A program made the position numbers and the translations under genes. Below, piece after piece: positions 20,711-32,050 of a DNA stretch of 64,000 nt. Source of the DNA: Demequina pelophila. GTDB taxonomy: Bacteria > Actinomycetota > Actinomycetes > Actinomycetales > Demequinaceae. The stretch covers positions 368,298 to 432,297 of the forward strand of contig NZ_BBLY01000004.1 in the NCBI RefSeq assembly GCF_000971175.1. Reading direction: 5' to 3'. Under the pieces are notes generated by a model. That model ran no database searches. It was not told where the DNA came from and was given only the letters and a program-made list of their open reading frames with translations. Position 1 is the stretch's first letter. Every line of letters begins with the position of its first letter.

Positions 20711-20733
20711 GACCACGGCCGAGGGGGAGCGAC

Positions 20734-21660
20734 ATGGCGGACGACGACAGCCTCAAGGACAGGGCCGCCGTGCTCGTCGAGCGCGGCAAGGACCTCAAGA
20801 CCCGCTGGGAGGAGTCCTCCTGGGGCAAGGGCCTCAAGCGCTTCTCGCTCCAGAACGGCAACGTGCTCGCCGCGGGCGTCGCGTTCTTCTCGCTCGCGTC
20901 CGTCGCCGCGGGGCTCGTGGTCGCGACCACGGTCGCGACGGTGCTGCTGGCCGGCAACGACGACCTGCGCTCCTCCCTGATCGACTACCTCGCCGAGGCC
21001 GTCCCCGGCCTCATCAACACCGGCGACACGACCGGCATCATCGAGCCCGACGACCTGGGCGCGGGCAGCGCGGCCTCCCTGACCGGCATCGTCGGCATCG
21101 TCTCCTTCCTCATCCTCATCAACACCGCGACTCGGTTCGTCACCGGCCTGCGCTCCAGCCTGCGCACCATGCTGGGCGAGGAGGTGGCGTCGCCGGTCGT
21201 GGGCAAGCTGCGGGACCTCGCCGCGCTGATCGGCCTCATAGTGGTCGCGCTCGTGGGCGTCACCATCCAGGTGGTGGTCTCGGGCGCGGCGGAGTGGTTC
21301 GCGGAGTTCATCGGCGTCGCCATGCCCCCGTGGTCGCTGCGCGTCATCGCGTTCGTCGCCGGCGTCGTTGCGGACATGCTCTACGTGATCCTCGCGATGA
21401 TGCTGCTGGGCGGCGCCGCGTGGTCGCGCCGGCTGCTGGGCATCGTGCTGGTGGCGGGCCTGGGCATCGGGATCCTGCGCCTGGGCGTCACGCTCGTGGT
21501 GAGCGGGTCGGTGAGCAACCCGGTGCTCGCGCCGTTCGCCGCGATCATCACGCTCATGGTGTTCGTGCAGTACGTCAACCGCATCATCCTCACGTGCGCC
21601 GCCTGGCTGGGCGCGCACGACCTCCCGCCCGAGCAGGCGCGGCAGGTCGCGGAGGTCTGA
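20734..21660 (+). CDS. YihY/virulence factor BrkB family membrane protein
   Basis: A 308-residue polytopic protein with about six membrane helices. The family pattern is visible in NVLAAGVAFFSLASVAAGL (residues about 44-62) and the later FAAIITLMVFVQYVNRIILTCAAWLGA. These proteins have no settled function; the old name ribonuclease BN is wrong. GAGGGGGAGC precedes the ATG. It follows trpS by 23 nt, as in several actinobacteria, so they are probably co-transcribed. Confidence 0.88.
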   Translation: MADDDSLKDRAAVLVERGKDLKTRWEESSWGKGLKRFSLQNGNVLAAGVAFFSLASVAAGLVVATTVATVLLAGNDDLRSSLIDYLAEAVPGLINTGDTTGIIEPDDLGAGSAASLTGIVGIVSFLILINTATRFVTGLRSSLRTMLGEEVASPVVGKLRDLAALIGLIVVALVGVTIQVVVSGAAEWFAEFIGVAMPPWSLRVIAFVAGVVADMLYVILAMMLLGGAAWSRRLLGIVLVAGLGIGILRLGVTLVVSGSVSNPVLAPFAAIITLMVFVQYVNRIILTCAAWLGAHDLPPEQARQVAEV

Positions 21661-21671
21661 ACCGCCACGCA

Positions 21672-21711
21672 CGAGGGGCCGGGGACGATGCGCATCGTCC
21701 CCGGCCCCTCG
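21672..21711. terminator. perfect 40-bp palindrome, bidirectional terminator
   Basis: Each 20-nt half is the exact complement of the other; the centre reads GGGGACGATGCGCATCGTCC. It sits between convergent genes (YihY/BrkB on plus, sdhB on minus), 11 and 15 bp from their stops. The centre is an inverted pair of the GGACGATGC oligomer that recurs through the window. Confidence 0.8.
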
Positions 21712-21726
21712 CACGAATTCAGGAGG

Positions 21727-22494
21727 CTAGAACTCCCCGGTGGTGAGCGCCTTCTTGACCTCGGAGATCGCCTTGGTGACCTCGATGCCGCGCGGGCACG
21801 CCTCGGTGCAGTTGAACGCGGTGCGGCACTTCCACACGCCGGCCTTGTCGTTGAGCACCTCGAGGCGCTCCCACTGGCCCTCGTCGCGCGAGTCGAAGAT
21901 GAACCGGTGCGCGCCCACGATCGCCTGGGGACCGAAGTACTGGCCGTCGGTCCAGAACACCGGGCAGCTCGTGGTGCACGCGGCGCACAGGATGCACTTG
22001 GTGGTGTCGTCGAACTTCTGACGGTCGGCGGGGGACTGGAGCCGCTCGCGCTCGGGCACGGCGCCCGTGGGCATGAGGAACGGCATGATCTCGCGGTAGG
22101 AGGCGAAGAACGGCTCCATGTCCACGATGAGGTCCTTCTCCACCGGCAGGCCCTTGAGCGGTTCGACGATGATCGGCTTGGCCGGGTTGAGGTCCTTGAG
22201 CAGCGTCTTGCACGCGAGGCGGTTGCGGGCGTTGATGCGCATCGCATCCGAGCCGCACACGCCATGGGCACACGAGCGGCGGAACGCGAGCGAGCCGTCC
22301 TGCTCCCACTTGATCTTGTGCAGGGCGTCGAGCACGCGGTCGGTCGCGTGCGCCTCGATGGTGAACTCCTGCCAGTACGACTCGCCCGGGCCGTGCTCCT
22401 CCGTGCCCTCGGGGATGGTGCGGAGGATGCGCAGGGTGACCGTGATGGCGGGGATCTCGCCCGCGGGGGCGGAGGACTCGGCGGTGGCCGTCAT
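21727..22494 (-). CDS. sdhB: succinate dehydrogenase iron-sulfur subunit
   Basis: A 255-residue electron-transfer subunit of complex II. The plant-type 2Fe-2S site is SCAHGVCGSDAM with the later RLACKTL cysteine. The C-terminal domain has CILCAACTTSCP and CRTAFNCTEACPRGI for the 4Fe-4S and 3Fe-4S clusters. It is the last gene of sdhCDAB; its ATG is one base after the sdhA stop. The palindromic terminator follows. Confidence 0.96.
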   Translation of the reverse strand: MTATAESSAPAGEIPAITVTLRILRTIPEGTEEHGPGESYWQEFTIEAHATDRVLDALHKIKWEQDGSLAFRRSCAHGVCGSDAMRINARNRLACKTLLKDLNPAKPIIVEPLKGLPVEKDLIVDMEPFFASYREIMPFLMPTGAVPERERLQSPADRQKFDDTTKCILCAACTTSCPVFWTDGQYFGPQAIVGAHRFIFDSRDEGQWERLEVLNDKAGVWKCRTAFNCTEACPRGIEVTKAISEVKKALTTGEF

Positions 22495-22495
22495 C

Positions 22496-24262
22496 TCAGT
22501 ACTTCCTCTCCATGGGCTGGTACGTGGTGATCACGACGGGCTTGGTGTCGAGACGCACCCCGTCCGCGGTGCCGTACGCCATCGTGTGGTGGAGGAACTT
22601 CTCGTCGTCGCGCTTGGGGAAGTCCTCGCGGTAGTGGCCGCCGCGCGACTCCTCGCGCGCGAGGGCGCCCGCGATGACCACCTCGGACAGGTCGATGAGG
22701 AACTTCAGCTCGATCGCCTCGAGCAGGTCCGTGTTGTAGCGCGTGCCGCGGTCGTGGATGCCCACGTTCGCGTAGCGCGCCTTCACGTCCGCGATCACGC
22801 CGCGCGCCTCCTCGAGGCTGTCCGCGTCGCGGAACACCTGGACGTTGCGGTCCATCGTCTCCTGGAGCGCCTTGCGCAGGTCCGCGACCCGCTCGGTGCC
22901 CGCGCCCACGGAACCCCGCAGGGTGGCGACCAGGGTCTCCACCCCGGACGCCGCATCGTCCGCCATGACGGGGACCGATGCGACGGTCGCCGCGTGCTCG
23001 GCCGCGGCGATTCCCGCGCGGCGGCCGAAGACGTTGATGTCGAGCAGCGAGTTGGTGCCCAGGCGGTTCGCGCCGTGGACGGACACGCACGCGCACTCGC
23101 CGGCGGCGTAGAGGCCGGTGACGGGCTCGCTGTTGGAGCGCAGCACCTGGCCGGTGACGTTGGTGGGGATGCCGCCCATGGCGTAGTGCGCGGTGGGGTA
23201 GACCGGCACCGGCTCGGTGTACGGCTCGACGCCCAGGTAGGTGCGCGCGAACTCGGTGATGTCCGGCAGCTTCTCGTCGATGTGCGCGGGCTCGAGGTGG
23301 GTGAGGTCCAGGAGCACGTAGTCCTTGTGGGGGCCGGCGCCGCGGCCCTCGCGCACCTCGTTGGCCATCGCGCGCGCCACCATGTCGCGGGGCGCGAGGT
23401 CCTTGATGGTGGGGGCGTAGCGCTCCATGAAGCGCTCGCCCTCGGAGTTGCGCAGGATGCCGCCCTCGCCGCGGGCCGCCTCGGACAGCAGGATGCCCAG
23501 GCCCGCGAGGCCCGTCGGGTGGAACTGGAAGAACTCCATGTCCTCGAGCGGCAGGCCCGCGCCCAGCGCGATGGCCATGCCGTCGCCGGTGAGCGTGTGC
23601 GCGTTGGAGGTGGTCTTGAAGACCTTGCCCGCGCCACCGGTCGCGAACACGACGGACTTGGCGGCGAACGTGTGGATCTCGCCGGTCGCGAGCTCGAGCG
23701 CGACGACGCCGGTGACGGAGACCTCCTCGCCGGCCGGGGTGGCCTGCGGGTCCTTGTCGAGGATGACGTCGAGCACGTAGAACTCGTTGAAGAACTCGAC
23801 CCCCTGCTTGATGCACTGCTGGTACAGCGTCTGCAGGATCATGTGGCCGGTGCGGTCCGCGGAGTAGCACGCGCGGCGCACGGCGGCCTCGCCGTGGTTG
23901 CGGGTGTGGCCGCCGAACCGGCGCTGGTCCACCTTGCCCTCGGGCGTGCGGTTGAACGGCAGGCCCATCTTCTCGAGGTCGAGCACCGCGTCGATGGCCT
24001 CGCGGCAGAGGATCTCGGCCGCGTCCTGGTCCACCAGGTAGTCGCCGCCCTTGATGGTGTCGAACACGTGCCACTCGGCGGAGTCGTCCTCGACGTTGGC
24101 GAGCGCGGCCGCCATGCCACCCTGCGCCGCACCGGTGTGCGAGCGGGTGGGGTAGAGCTTGGTCAGCACCGCGGTGCGGGACCGCTCGGAGCTCTCCAGG
24201 GCGGCACGCATGCCGGCGCCGCCGGCGCCGACGATGACGACGTCGTACTCGTGGTGGGTCAT
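22496..24262 (-). CDS. sdhA: succinate dehydrogenase flavoprotein subunit
   Basis: A 588-residue FAD enzyme oxidising succinate to fumarate. It has the dinucleotide fold [18 protein letters not shown], the covalent-FAD region [14 protein letters not shown] with the flavinylated histidine, [21 protein letters not shown], and the active-site Arg segment in [12 protein letters not shown]. The ATG at 24262 overlaps the sdhD stop (ATGA), so the open frame further upstream is not coding. Confidence 0.96.
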   Translation of the reverse strand: MTHHEYDVVIVGAGGAGMRAALESSERSRTAVLTKLYPTRSHTGAAQGGMAAALANVEDDSAEWHVFDTIKGGDYLVDQDAAEILCREAIDAVLDLEKMGLPFNRTPEGKVDQRRFGGHTRNHGEAAVRRACYSADRTGHMILQTLYQQCIKQGVEFFNEFYVLDVILDKDPQATPAGEEVSVTGVVALELATGEIHTFAAKSVVFATGGAGKVFKTTSNAHTLTGDGMAIALGAGLPLEDMEFFQFHPTGLAGLGILLSEAARGEGGILRNSEGERFMERYAPTIKDLAPRDMVARAMANEVREGRGAGPHKDYVLLDLTHLEPAHIDEKLPDITEFARTYLGVEPYTEPVPVYPTAHYAMGGIPTNVTGQVLRSNSEPVTGLYAAGECACVSVHGANRLGTNSLLDINVFGRRAGIAAAEHAATVASVPVMADDAASGVETLVATLRGSVGAGTERVADLRKALQETMDRNVQVFRDADSLEEARGVIADVKARYANVGIHDRGTRYNTDLLEAIELKFLIDLSEVVIAGALAREESRGGHYREDFPKRDDEKFLHHTMAYGTADGVRLDTKPVVITTYQPMERKY

Positions 24263-24708
24263 GCAACATCCTCGCAGAAGGTGGGCAGCAGGTCGGGGTC
24301 CGCCCCGGCCGGGCACGGGTCGAAGGTGAACAGCACGAGGGTGCCGAGCACGATGACCACCAGGGTGGCCGTCCCGAGCAGCGAGTGCAGGAGCTTCCGG
24401 GACCCCGGACGTCGAGCGTAGTCGTTGATGAGCAGGCGCATCCCGTTGAAGCCGTGGAGCATCGCCAGCACCAGCATGGTGAAGTCGAACCACTGCCAGA
24501 ACGGGTGCGCGAGCTTGCCCGCGACGAACGCGAAGTCGATCTGGCTGATGCCGTCGCCCGTCATGAGGTTGACGAACAGGTGGGTGACGATCAGCACGAG
24601 CAGGATGGGCCCGGAGACGCGCATGAACACCCACGACCACTTCTCCGCGTTGTTGCGGCTGCGGCCGGACGGGGTCCGGGGCTCCTTGAGCTGGGGAGCG
24701 GTCATCAT
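24259..24708 (-). CDS. sdhD: succinate dehydrogenase membrane anchor subunit
   Basis: A 149-residue membrane anchor with three helices: about 27-47 ([21 protein letters not shown]), 72-93 ([21 protein letters not shown], containing the haem/quinone-site His) and 108-130. Two adjacent start codons exist, ATG 24708 and ATG 24705. GGAGG is only 3 nt from the first, so the second may be preferred. Both overlap the sdhC stop, giving coupled translation. Confidence 0.92.
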   Translation of the reverse strand: MMTAPQLKEPRTPSGRSRNNAEKWSWVFMRVSGPILLVLIVTHLFVNLMTGDGISQIDFAFVAGKLAHPFWQWFDFTMLVLAMLHGFNGMRLLINDYARRPGSRKLLHSLLGTATLVVIVLGTLVLFTFDPCPAGADPDLLPTFCEDVA

Positions 24709-25076
24709 GCACCTCCGAAGACGTGGCCCAGGTGGCGCCACAGGAACGGCACCATGACGACGGCGGTCACACCCCACACGACCCAGACGAGCTGGCGCTG
24801 GTGGCGCACGGCCCAGGTCGAGCGGTCGACCGCGATGATCCGCAGGCCGTTGAGCCCGTGGATGAGGATCGCGCCCACGAGGCCGGCCTCGACGAGCCCG
24901 AAGACGGGCGTCTTGTAGGTGCCGATGACCTCGTTGTACGCCTCGGGCGAGACGCGGACGAGCGCGGTGTCGATCACGTGCACGAGCAGAAAGAAGAAGA
25001 TCGCGACGCCGGTGGCGCGGTGGACGACCCACATCCACATGCCTTCGTGGCCACGATAGAGGGTGGTGGGTGACAC
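24705..25076 (-). CDS. sdhC: succinate dehydrogenase cytochrome b556 subunit
   Basis: A 123-residue membrane subunit. [22 protein letters not shown] carries the family SGxxL-type helix and haem His, followed by [19 protein letters not shown] and a third helix. With SdhD it binds haem and the quinone. The start is GTG 25076 behind AAGGAGAA. It is the first gene of the operon; TGGACG and TAGGAT (minus strand, 25131-25136 and 25109-25114, 16 bp apart) form the likely promoter. Confidence 0.92.
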   Translation of the reverse strand: MSPTTLYRGHEGMWMWVVHRATGVAIFFFLLVHVIDTALVRVSPEAYNEVIGTYKTPVFGLVEAGLVGAILIHGLNGLRIIAVDRSTWAVRHQRQLVWVVWGVTAVVMVPFLWRHLGHVFGGA

Positions 25077-25108
25077 GGTTCTCCTTCGAACGACCTGGCT
25101 TGACGGTC

Positions 25109-25136
25109 ATCCTAGTGTGGTCCTCAGCAACGTCCA
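25109..25136 (-). promoter_or_regulatory. predicted sdhCDAB promoter
   Basis: Reading the minus strand, TGGACG (25136-25131) and TAGGAT (25114-25109) with a 16-bp spacer, about 33 nt before sdhC. Divergent manC must use overlapping DNA. Confidence 0.45.
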
Positions 25137-25154
25137 GCGCCTTTGGGGGATCCC

Positions 25155-26225
25155 GTGTCACAAGCCGTCAACGATTTCGTCACCGTCATCCCGGCCGGGG
25201 GCGTGGGGTCGCGGCTGTGGCCCCTGTCCCAGCCGCATCGTCCCAAGTTCCTCCTGGATCTGCTGGGCACGGGCGCGACGCTCATCCAGGACACGGTCGC
25301 GCGCGTGCTGCCCCTGTCGGAGCGCGTGGTGATCGTGACCGGCGAGCGCCACGCCCCGGGCGTCGCGGCCCAGGTGCCGGACGTGCCCGCGGAGAACCTG
25401 GTGACCGAGCCGAGCCCGCGCGACTCGATGGCCGCGATCGCGCTGGCCGCCGCGCTCATCGAGGAGCGGTGGGGCGCGCGCGTCATGGGCTCCTTCGCCG
25501 CGGACCACATCATCCCGGACGCCGAGGCGTTCCGCGCCACGGTCGCGCAGGCCGCCGCGGCGGCGGAGCTGGGCAAGGTCGTGACCATCGGCATCACGCC
25601 CACGGAGCCGTCGACCGCCTTCGGCTACATCGAGATGGGAGAGCCGCTCGCCGGCGAGGCCCGCCACGTGGTCGCCTTCACCGAGAAGCCCGACGCGGAG
25701 ACCGCGGCGGCCATGCTCGAGCGCGGCGGCTTCGCGTGGAACGCCGGCATGTTCGTGGTCCGCACCGACGTGCTGCTGGGCCACCTCGACCGGCTCCAGC
25801 CCACGCTCGCGGCGGGCGTGCGCGAGATCGCGGCCGCCTGGGACGGCGACGACCGGGCCGAGGTGCTCGGCCGCGTGTGGCCCACGCTCACCAAGATCGC
25901 GATCGATCACGCCATCGCGGAGCCCGTGGCCGCGGAGGGCGGCGTCGCCGTCGTCCCGGCGAGCTTCGAGTGGCACGACGTGGGCGACTTCGACTCGCTC
26001 GCCGAGCTCTCCGGCGCGGGCGAGGGCGCGATCGCGATCGGCCGCGAGGCGGCCGTGGGGCTCGTGGGCGCCACGGGCGCCGTGGTCGTGGGCGGCACCA
26101 AGCCCGTGGTGGTCGTGGGAGTGGACGATGCGGTGGTGGTCGAGTCCGAGGAGGCCATCCTGGTGACCACGCGCGCCGCGGCGCAGCAGGTCAAGGGCGC
26201 GGCGGCCGCGCTCGCGCAGGGGTGA
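25155..26225 (+). CDS. manC: mannose-1-phosphate guanylyltransferase
   Basis: A 356-residue nucleotidyltransferase making GDP-mannose for mannosylation and glycolipids. The signature VIPAGGVGSRLWPLSQPHRPKFLLDL lies at residues about 10-35; FTEKPD and WNAGMFV are the later motifs. The C-terminal left-handed helix is short and there is no isomerase domain. GTG 25155 with GGGGGA upstream is preferred over a TTG four codons earlier. It is divergent from sdhC. Confidence 0.93.
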   Translation: MSQAVNDFVTVIPAGGVGSRLWPLSQPHRPKFLLDLLGTGATLIQDTVARVLPLSERVVIVTGERHAPGVAAQVPDVPAENLVTEPSPRDSMAAIALAAALIEERWGARVMGSFAADHIIPDAEAFRATVAQAAAAAELGKVVTIGITPTEPSTAFGYIEMGEPLAGEARHVVAFTEKPDAETAAAMLERGGFAWNAGMFVVRTDVLLGHLDRLQPTLAAGVREIAAAWDGDDRAEVLGRVWPTLTKIAIDHAIAEPVAAEGGVAVVPASFEWHDVGDFDSLAELSGAGEGAIAIGREAAVGLVGATGAVVVGGTKPVVVVGVDDAVVVESEEAILVTTRAAAQQVKGAAAALAQG

Positions 26226-26360
26226 CCTGCGTCACTTTTTGCCGAACTGTTGCATCCCGGGCTCCCGAAGCACCGTTTTTTGCGCCGTTGCCGACTTACC
26301 ATGACGGCACGACCCAGTGAGGCGCGCCCCCGCGCCCTGTGTAGTAGTGAGGAAACACCC

Positions 26361-27443
26361 ATGAAGACGTTTACCCGTGTGAGCGCACTCGCGGCCGTCG
26401 CGGCCCTCTCGCTCGCCGCGTGCGGCGCCGCCCCCGAGGACGAGGAGACCACCTCGGCCGAGGACACCGCCGCCGCCGAGGAGACCACCGAGGCCGCGGA
26501 GGCCGTCGACTTCAAGGCCTGCATGGTCTCGGACGAGGGCGGCTTCGACGACGCCTCGTTCAACGAGTCGGCCTACGACGGCGTCCAGCGCGCGGCCGCG
26601 GAGCTCGGCATCGAGCACGCCGAGGCCGAGTCGACCGCCGAGTCCGACTACGCCCCCAACCTCGAGGCCCAGGTGGCCGCGGGCTGCGACCTGATCATCA
26701 CGGTCGGATTCAACCTCGGTGACGCGACGGCCGAGGCCGCCGCGGCGTACCCCGACACCCACTTCGCGATCGTCGACTTCGGCTACGACGAGCCGATCGA
26801 CAACGTCAAGTCGCTCTACTTCGACACCGACGAGGCCGCGTTCCTCGCCGGCTACGCGGCCGCGGCCGCGTCGGGCTCGGGCACCGTGGGCACCTTCGGT
26901 GGCATGAACATCCCCACCGTCACCATCTTCATGGACGGCTACCTGGCCGGCGTGAACTACTACAACGAGGAGAACGGCACCGACGTGACCGTCCTCGGCT
27001 GGGACGGCGCGGACGGCTCCTTCACCGGTGACTTCTCCGACCAGTCGAAGGGTCAGAACACCACGCAGGGCTTCCTCGACCAGGGCGCGGACATCGTCAT
27101 GCCCGTCGCCGGCCCCGTGGGCCTCGGCGCCGCGTCGGCGATCCAGTCGGCCGGTGGCGCGTGGCTGATCGGCGTGGACTCCGACTGGACCGAGTCGGCC
27201 CCGGAGTACGCGGACATCGTGTTCACCTCGGTGCTCAAGAACATCTCGAACGCCGTGTTCGACACCATCGAGGCCACCATGGCCGAGTGGTCGAACGAGC
27301 CGTACCTGGGCACCCTCGAGAACGAGGGCGTCGGCGTCGCCGACTTCGCCGAGGGCACCGTCTCGGACGAGGTCCTCGCGGCCCTCGAGGAGATCAAGGC
27401 CGGCATCATCGCGGGCGACATCGAGCCGTCGACCGCCGGCTGA
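26361..27443 (+). CDS. BMP-family nucleoside-binding lipoprotein of an ABC transporter
   Basis: A 360-residue lipoprotein with signal peptide and lipobox LAAC (Cys about 20), an acidic Thr/Glu linker, then a BMP/PnrA-like periplasmic-binding domain (VSDEGGFDDASFNESAYDGVQRAAAELG ... FLDQGADIVMPVAGPVGLGAASAI). These proteins bind purine and other nucleosides for ABC import. The genes that follow (two permeases, cdd, deoA, add) support nucleosides as substrate. GTGAGGAAAC precedes the ATG. A strong hairpin separates it from the ATPase gene, probably keeping binding-protein levels higher. Confidence 0.92.
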   Translation: MKTFTRVSALAAVAALSLAACGAAPEDEETTSAEDTAAAEETTEAAEAVDFKACMVSDEGGFDDASFNESAYDGVQRAAAELGIEHAEAESTAESDYAPNLEAQVAAGCDLIITVGFNLGDATAEAAAAYPDTHFAIVDFGYDEPIDNVKSLYFDTDEAAFLAGYAAAAASGSGTVGTFGGMNIPTVTIFMDGYLAGVNYYNEENGTDVTVLGWDGADGSFTGDFSDQSKGQNTTQGFLDQGADIVMPVAGPVGLGAASAIQSAGGAWLIGVDSDWTESAPEYADIVFTSVLKNISNAVFDTIEATMAEWSNEPYLGTLENEGVGVADFAEGTVSDEVLAALEEIKAGIIAGDIEPSTAG

Positions 27444-27473
27444 TAGCACCCTGACGGGCGTCACGCCCGGCTC

Positions 27474-27516
27474 CACACGAGGGGCGTACCGCGCAACGCG
27501 GTGCGCCCCTCGTGTG
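27474..27516 (+). terminator. internal operon terminator/attenuator hairpin
   Basis: Arms 27474-27493 and 27497-27516 pair over 20 bp with a single G-U wobble and a 3-nt loop; TTTG follows. It lies between the binding protein and the transporter ATPase and would allow partial read-through. The remainder of 27444-27639 shows no gene. Confidence 0.75.
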
Positions 27517-27639
27517 TTTGACTAGGCCCGGCGCGTCGAGGGCGCGCGTACGAGGCGCGTTCCCCGGCGCACTCGTGCTTGACTGGGAAGGGCCTTCGCG
27601 CGAAGGCGCGCGACGTAGCGAGACAAAAAGGGGACGCCA

Positions 27640-29153
<1,514 letters not shown>

Positions 29154-29157
<4 letters not shown>

Positions 29158-30371
29158 GCGACCAGACCACCGCGACCGAGGCTCCGCAGCAGGAGCGGCC
29201 CGGACGCGCATCGACCGTCCTGCGGGAGATCCTCTCGAGCTCGACGCTCGTGGTCGTCATGGCCGTCGTCGCGTCGCTGCTCATCGGAGGCGTGCTCATC
29301 GTCCTCGTCGACGAGGGCGTCCAGGAGGCGGCGGGCTACTTCTTCTCGCGCCCGGGCGACACCTTCACGGCGATCTTCGACGAGCTGGGCGCCGCGTACT
29401 CCGCGATGTTCACCGGCGCGGTGCTCAACCTCGACGCCGACACGTTCGCCCAGACGATCCGCCCGTTCACCCAGACCCTCACCATGGCGACGCCGCTGAT
29501 CTTCGCCGGCCTGGGCCTGGGCATCGGCTTCCGTGCCGGCATGTTCAACATCGGTGCCCAGGGCCAGCTGCTCATCGGCGCCACGGTGGGGGCGTACATC
29601 GGCTTCACCTGGGACCTGCCGTGGGGCCTGCACCTGCTGGTCGCGATCCTCGGCTGCCTCGTGGGAGGCGCGTTCTGGGGCTTCATCCCCGGCATCCTCA
29701 AGGCCCGCACCGGCGCGCACGAGGTGATCGTCACGATCATGCTCAACTACGTCGCGCTCAACCTGGTGGCGTGGCTGCTCACGTTCGACGCGTTCCAGCG
29801 CGAGGGCAGCAACAACCCCATCTCCCCGATCGTCGCGGAGACGGCGCAGTACCCGAAGATCCTGGGCTCCCAGTTCAACCTGCACCTGGGCTTCCTGTTC
29901 GCCCTCGCATGCGCGTTCGGCGTCTGGTGGCTCATGGAGCGCTCGACGCTCGGCTTCGAGCTGCGCGCGGTGGGCGCGAACGCGAACGCAGCCCGCACCG
30001 CGGGCATGAACGTCACGCGCGCGACCGTGCTGGTCATGGTGATCGCGGGTGCCCTCGCGGGTCTCGCGGGATCCGCCCAGGTGCTGGGCACGGAGAAGGT
30101 GCTCACCACGGCCACGGCCGGCTCGCTCGGCTTCGACGCCATCACCGTCGCGCTGCTGGGCCGGTCGCGGCCGCTCGGCACCGTCCTGGCGGCGATCCTG
30201 TTCGGCGGCCTGCGCGCCTCCGGCCCGACCCTTCAGGTCCAGGCGGGGCTGCCCGTCGACATCGTGTTCGTCATCCAGGCGCTCATCGTGCTGTTCATCG
30301 CGGCGCCGCCGCTGGTGCGGTCGATGTTCCGCCTCCCCGCCCCGGCCATTGAGAAGGAGGTGGCGGCGTGA
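29154..30371 (+). CDS. nucleoside ABC transporter permease 1
   Basis: A 405-residue BPD_transp_2-type permease with about ten hydrophobic segments. The conserved core is FRAGMFNIGAQGQLLIGA followed by KARTGAHEVIVTIMLNYVAL. The GTG start overlaps the ATPase stop by 4 nt. It would pair with the next gene as a heterodimeric channel for the BMP-type nucleoside importer. Confidence 0.92.
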
Positions 30372-31651
30372 GCGCCTCGACCCTCGACGCCCCCGCGACG
30401 CCCGAGACCGCGCCCCGCTCCAAGGACTGGCGCGCGTCGATCGCCCTGGGCGTCATCGCCCTCATCTCGCTCGTCGTGTTCGGCTTCGGCTCCGCGTCCG
30501 GCGCGGACACCACGTTCGTCGTGGCCCGCAGCACCGACTTCTTCGAGGTCCCCGGCTTCACGCTGCCGTCGCAGCTCGCGGCCATCCTGCTGTCCGTCGT
30601 CGGGCTGGCGCTCGCCGGGTACACGGCGTTCCAGGCGAACCAGTTCCGCAAGGTGGGCATCTGGGTGCCGGTGGTCTACGGCATCGCGATCATGGGCGCG
30701 CTGCTCACGTGGGCCGGCGCGGGCCGCGACGCGACGTCGATCCAGCTCACGGGCCTGCTGACCTCGTCGCTGTTCCTGGCCGTGCCGCTCGTGTTCGGCT
30801 CGCTCGCGGGCACGCTGTGCGAGCGCTCCGGCATCATCAACATCGCGATCGAGGGCCAGCTGCTCGCCGGTGCCTTCCTCGCGGCGCTGGTCGGCTCGGC
30901 CGTCGGCAACGCCTACGCGGGCCTCATCGCCGCGCCCATCGCGGGCGCCCTGGTCGGACTGCTGCTTGCGATCTTCGCGACCAAGTACTGGGTCAATCAG
31001 ATCGTGGTCGGCGTGGTGCTCAACGTCCTGGTCGTGGGACTGACGAGCTTCTTCTTCTCCACCGTGATGTCCGACAACCCGGACCTCAACCGCCCGCTGG
31101 GCCTGGCCTCGCTGCCCATCCCGGGCCTGTCCGGCATCCCCGTGATCGGCCCGGTGCTGTTCAACCAGAACCTGCTGGTCTACATCCTCTACGTGGTGGT
31201 CATCGTCCTGCAGATCATGCTCTTCCGGTCGCGCTGGGGCCTGCGCGTGCGCGCCGTGGGCGAGCACCCCAAGGCCGCCGACACGGTGGGCATCAAGGTC
31301 AACCGCACCCGCGTGCGCAACACCGTCCTGGGTGGCGCCGTCGCGGGTCTGGGCGGCGCGTTCTTCACCGTCGCGTCGGGCCTCGCCTTCGGCAAGGAGA
31401 TGACCGCCGGCAAGGGCTATATCGCGCTCGCCGCGATGATCCTGGGCCGGTGGAGCCCCAAGGGCGCGCTCGCCGCGGCCCTGCTGTTCGGCTTCGCTGA
31501 CGCGCTGCGCGTGCAGCTGGGCATCATCGGCTCGTCGATCCCGTCGCAGTTCCTCGCGATGACCCCGTACCTGGCCACGATCTTCGCGGTCGCCGGCCTG
31601 GTGGGCCACTCGCGCCCGCCGGCCGCCGAGGGCATCCCGTACAAGAAGTGA
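30368..31651 (+). CDS. nucleoside ABC transporter permease 2
   Basis: A 427-residue second permease with the matching core LCERSGIINIAIEGQLLAGAF and IFATKYWVNQIVVGVVLNVLV. It also carries extra N-terminal helices compared with permease 1. The GTG start overlaps the previous stop by 4 nt, and its own stop overlaps the cdd start, so transport and deamination are translationally linked. Confidence 0.92.
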   Translation: MSASTLDAPATPETAPRSKDWRASIALGVIALISLVVFGFGSASGADTTFVVARSTDFFEVPGFTLPSQLAAILLSVVGLALAGYTAFQANQFRKVGIWVPVVYGIAIMGALLTWAGAGRDATSIQLTGLLTSSLFLAVPLVFGSLAGTLCERSGIINIAIEGQLLAGAFLAALVGSAVGNAYAGLIAAPIAGALVGLLLAIFATKYWVNQIVVGVVLNVLVVGLTSFFFSTVMSDNPDLNRPLGLASLPIPGLSGIPVIGPVLFNQNLLVYILYVVVIVLQIMLFRSRWGLRVRAVGEHPKAADTVGIKVNRTRVRNTVLGGAVAGLGGAFFTVASGLAFGKEMTAGKGYIALAAMILGRWSPKGALAAALLFGFADALRVQLGIIGSSIPSQFLAMTPYLATIFAVAGLVGHSRPPAAEGIPYKK

Positions 31652-32049
31652 CCGTGGACATCGACTGGGAGCTCCTGCGCGCCAAGGCGCGGGAGGCGAG
31701 CGAGCGGGCGTACGCGCCGTACTCGAAGTATCGCGTGGGCGCCGCGGCGGTCACGGACACGGGCGCGGTGGTGACCGGCGCCAACGTCGAGAACGCGAGC
31801 TACGGGCTCACCCTGTGCGCCGAGTGCGCGCTCGTGTCGAAGCTCCACACCGACGGCCTGGGGTCCCGGCTCGTGGCCTTCGCGTGCGTCGACGCGGCCG
31901 GCGCGGTGCTCCAGCCGTGCGGTCGCTGCCGGCAGCTGCTCTACGAGTTCGGCGGCCCCGCGCTGCTCATCGATGGTCCCGACGGGACCCTCACCCTGGA
32001 CGACCTACTGCCGTGGGCCTTCGGCCCGCAGCACCTCGAGGAGGACTGA
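31648..32049 (+). CDS. cdd: cytidine deaminase
   Basis: A 133-residue tetrameric-type zinc enzyme converting cytidine and deoxycytidine to uridine forms. The active site is NVENASYGLTLCAECAL with the catalytic Glu, and PCGRCRQLLYEF supplies the other zinc cysteines. YSKYRVGAA is the substrate loop. The ORF begins GTG (V-D-I-D) overlapping the permease stop. Confidence 0.96.
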   Translation: MTVDIDWELLRAKAREASERAYAPYSKYRVGAAAVTDTGAVVTGANVENASYGLTLCAECALVSKLHTDGLGSRLVAFACVDAAGAVLQPCGRCRQLLYEFGGPALLIDGPDGTLTLDDLLPWAFGPQHLEED

Positions 32050-32050
32050 C

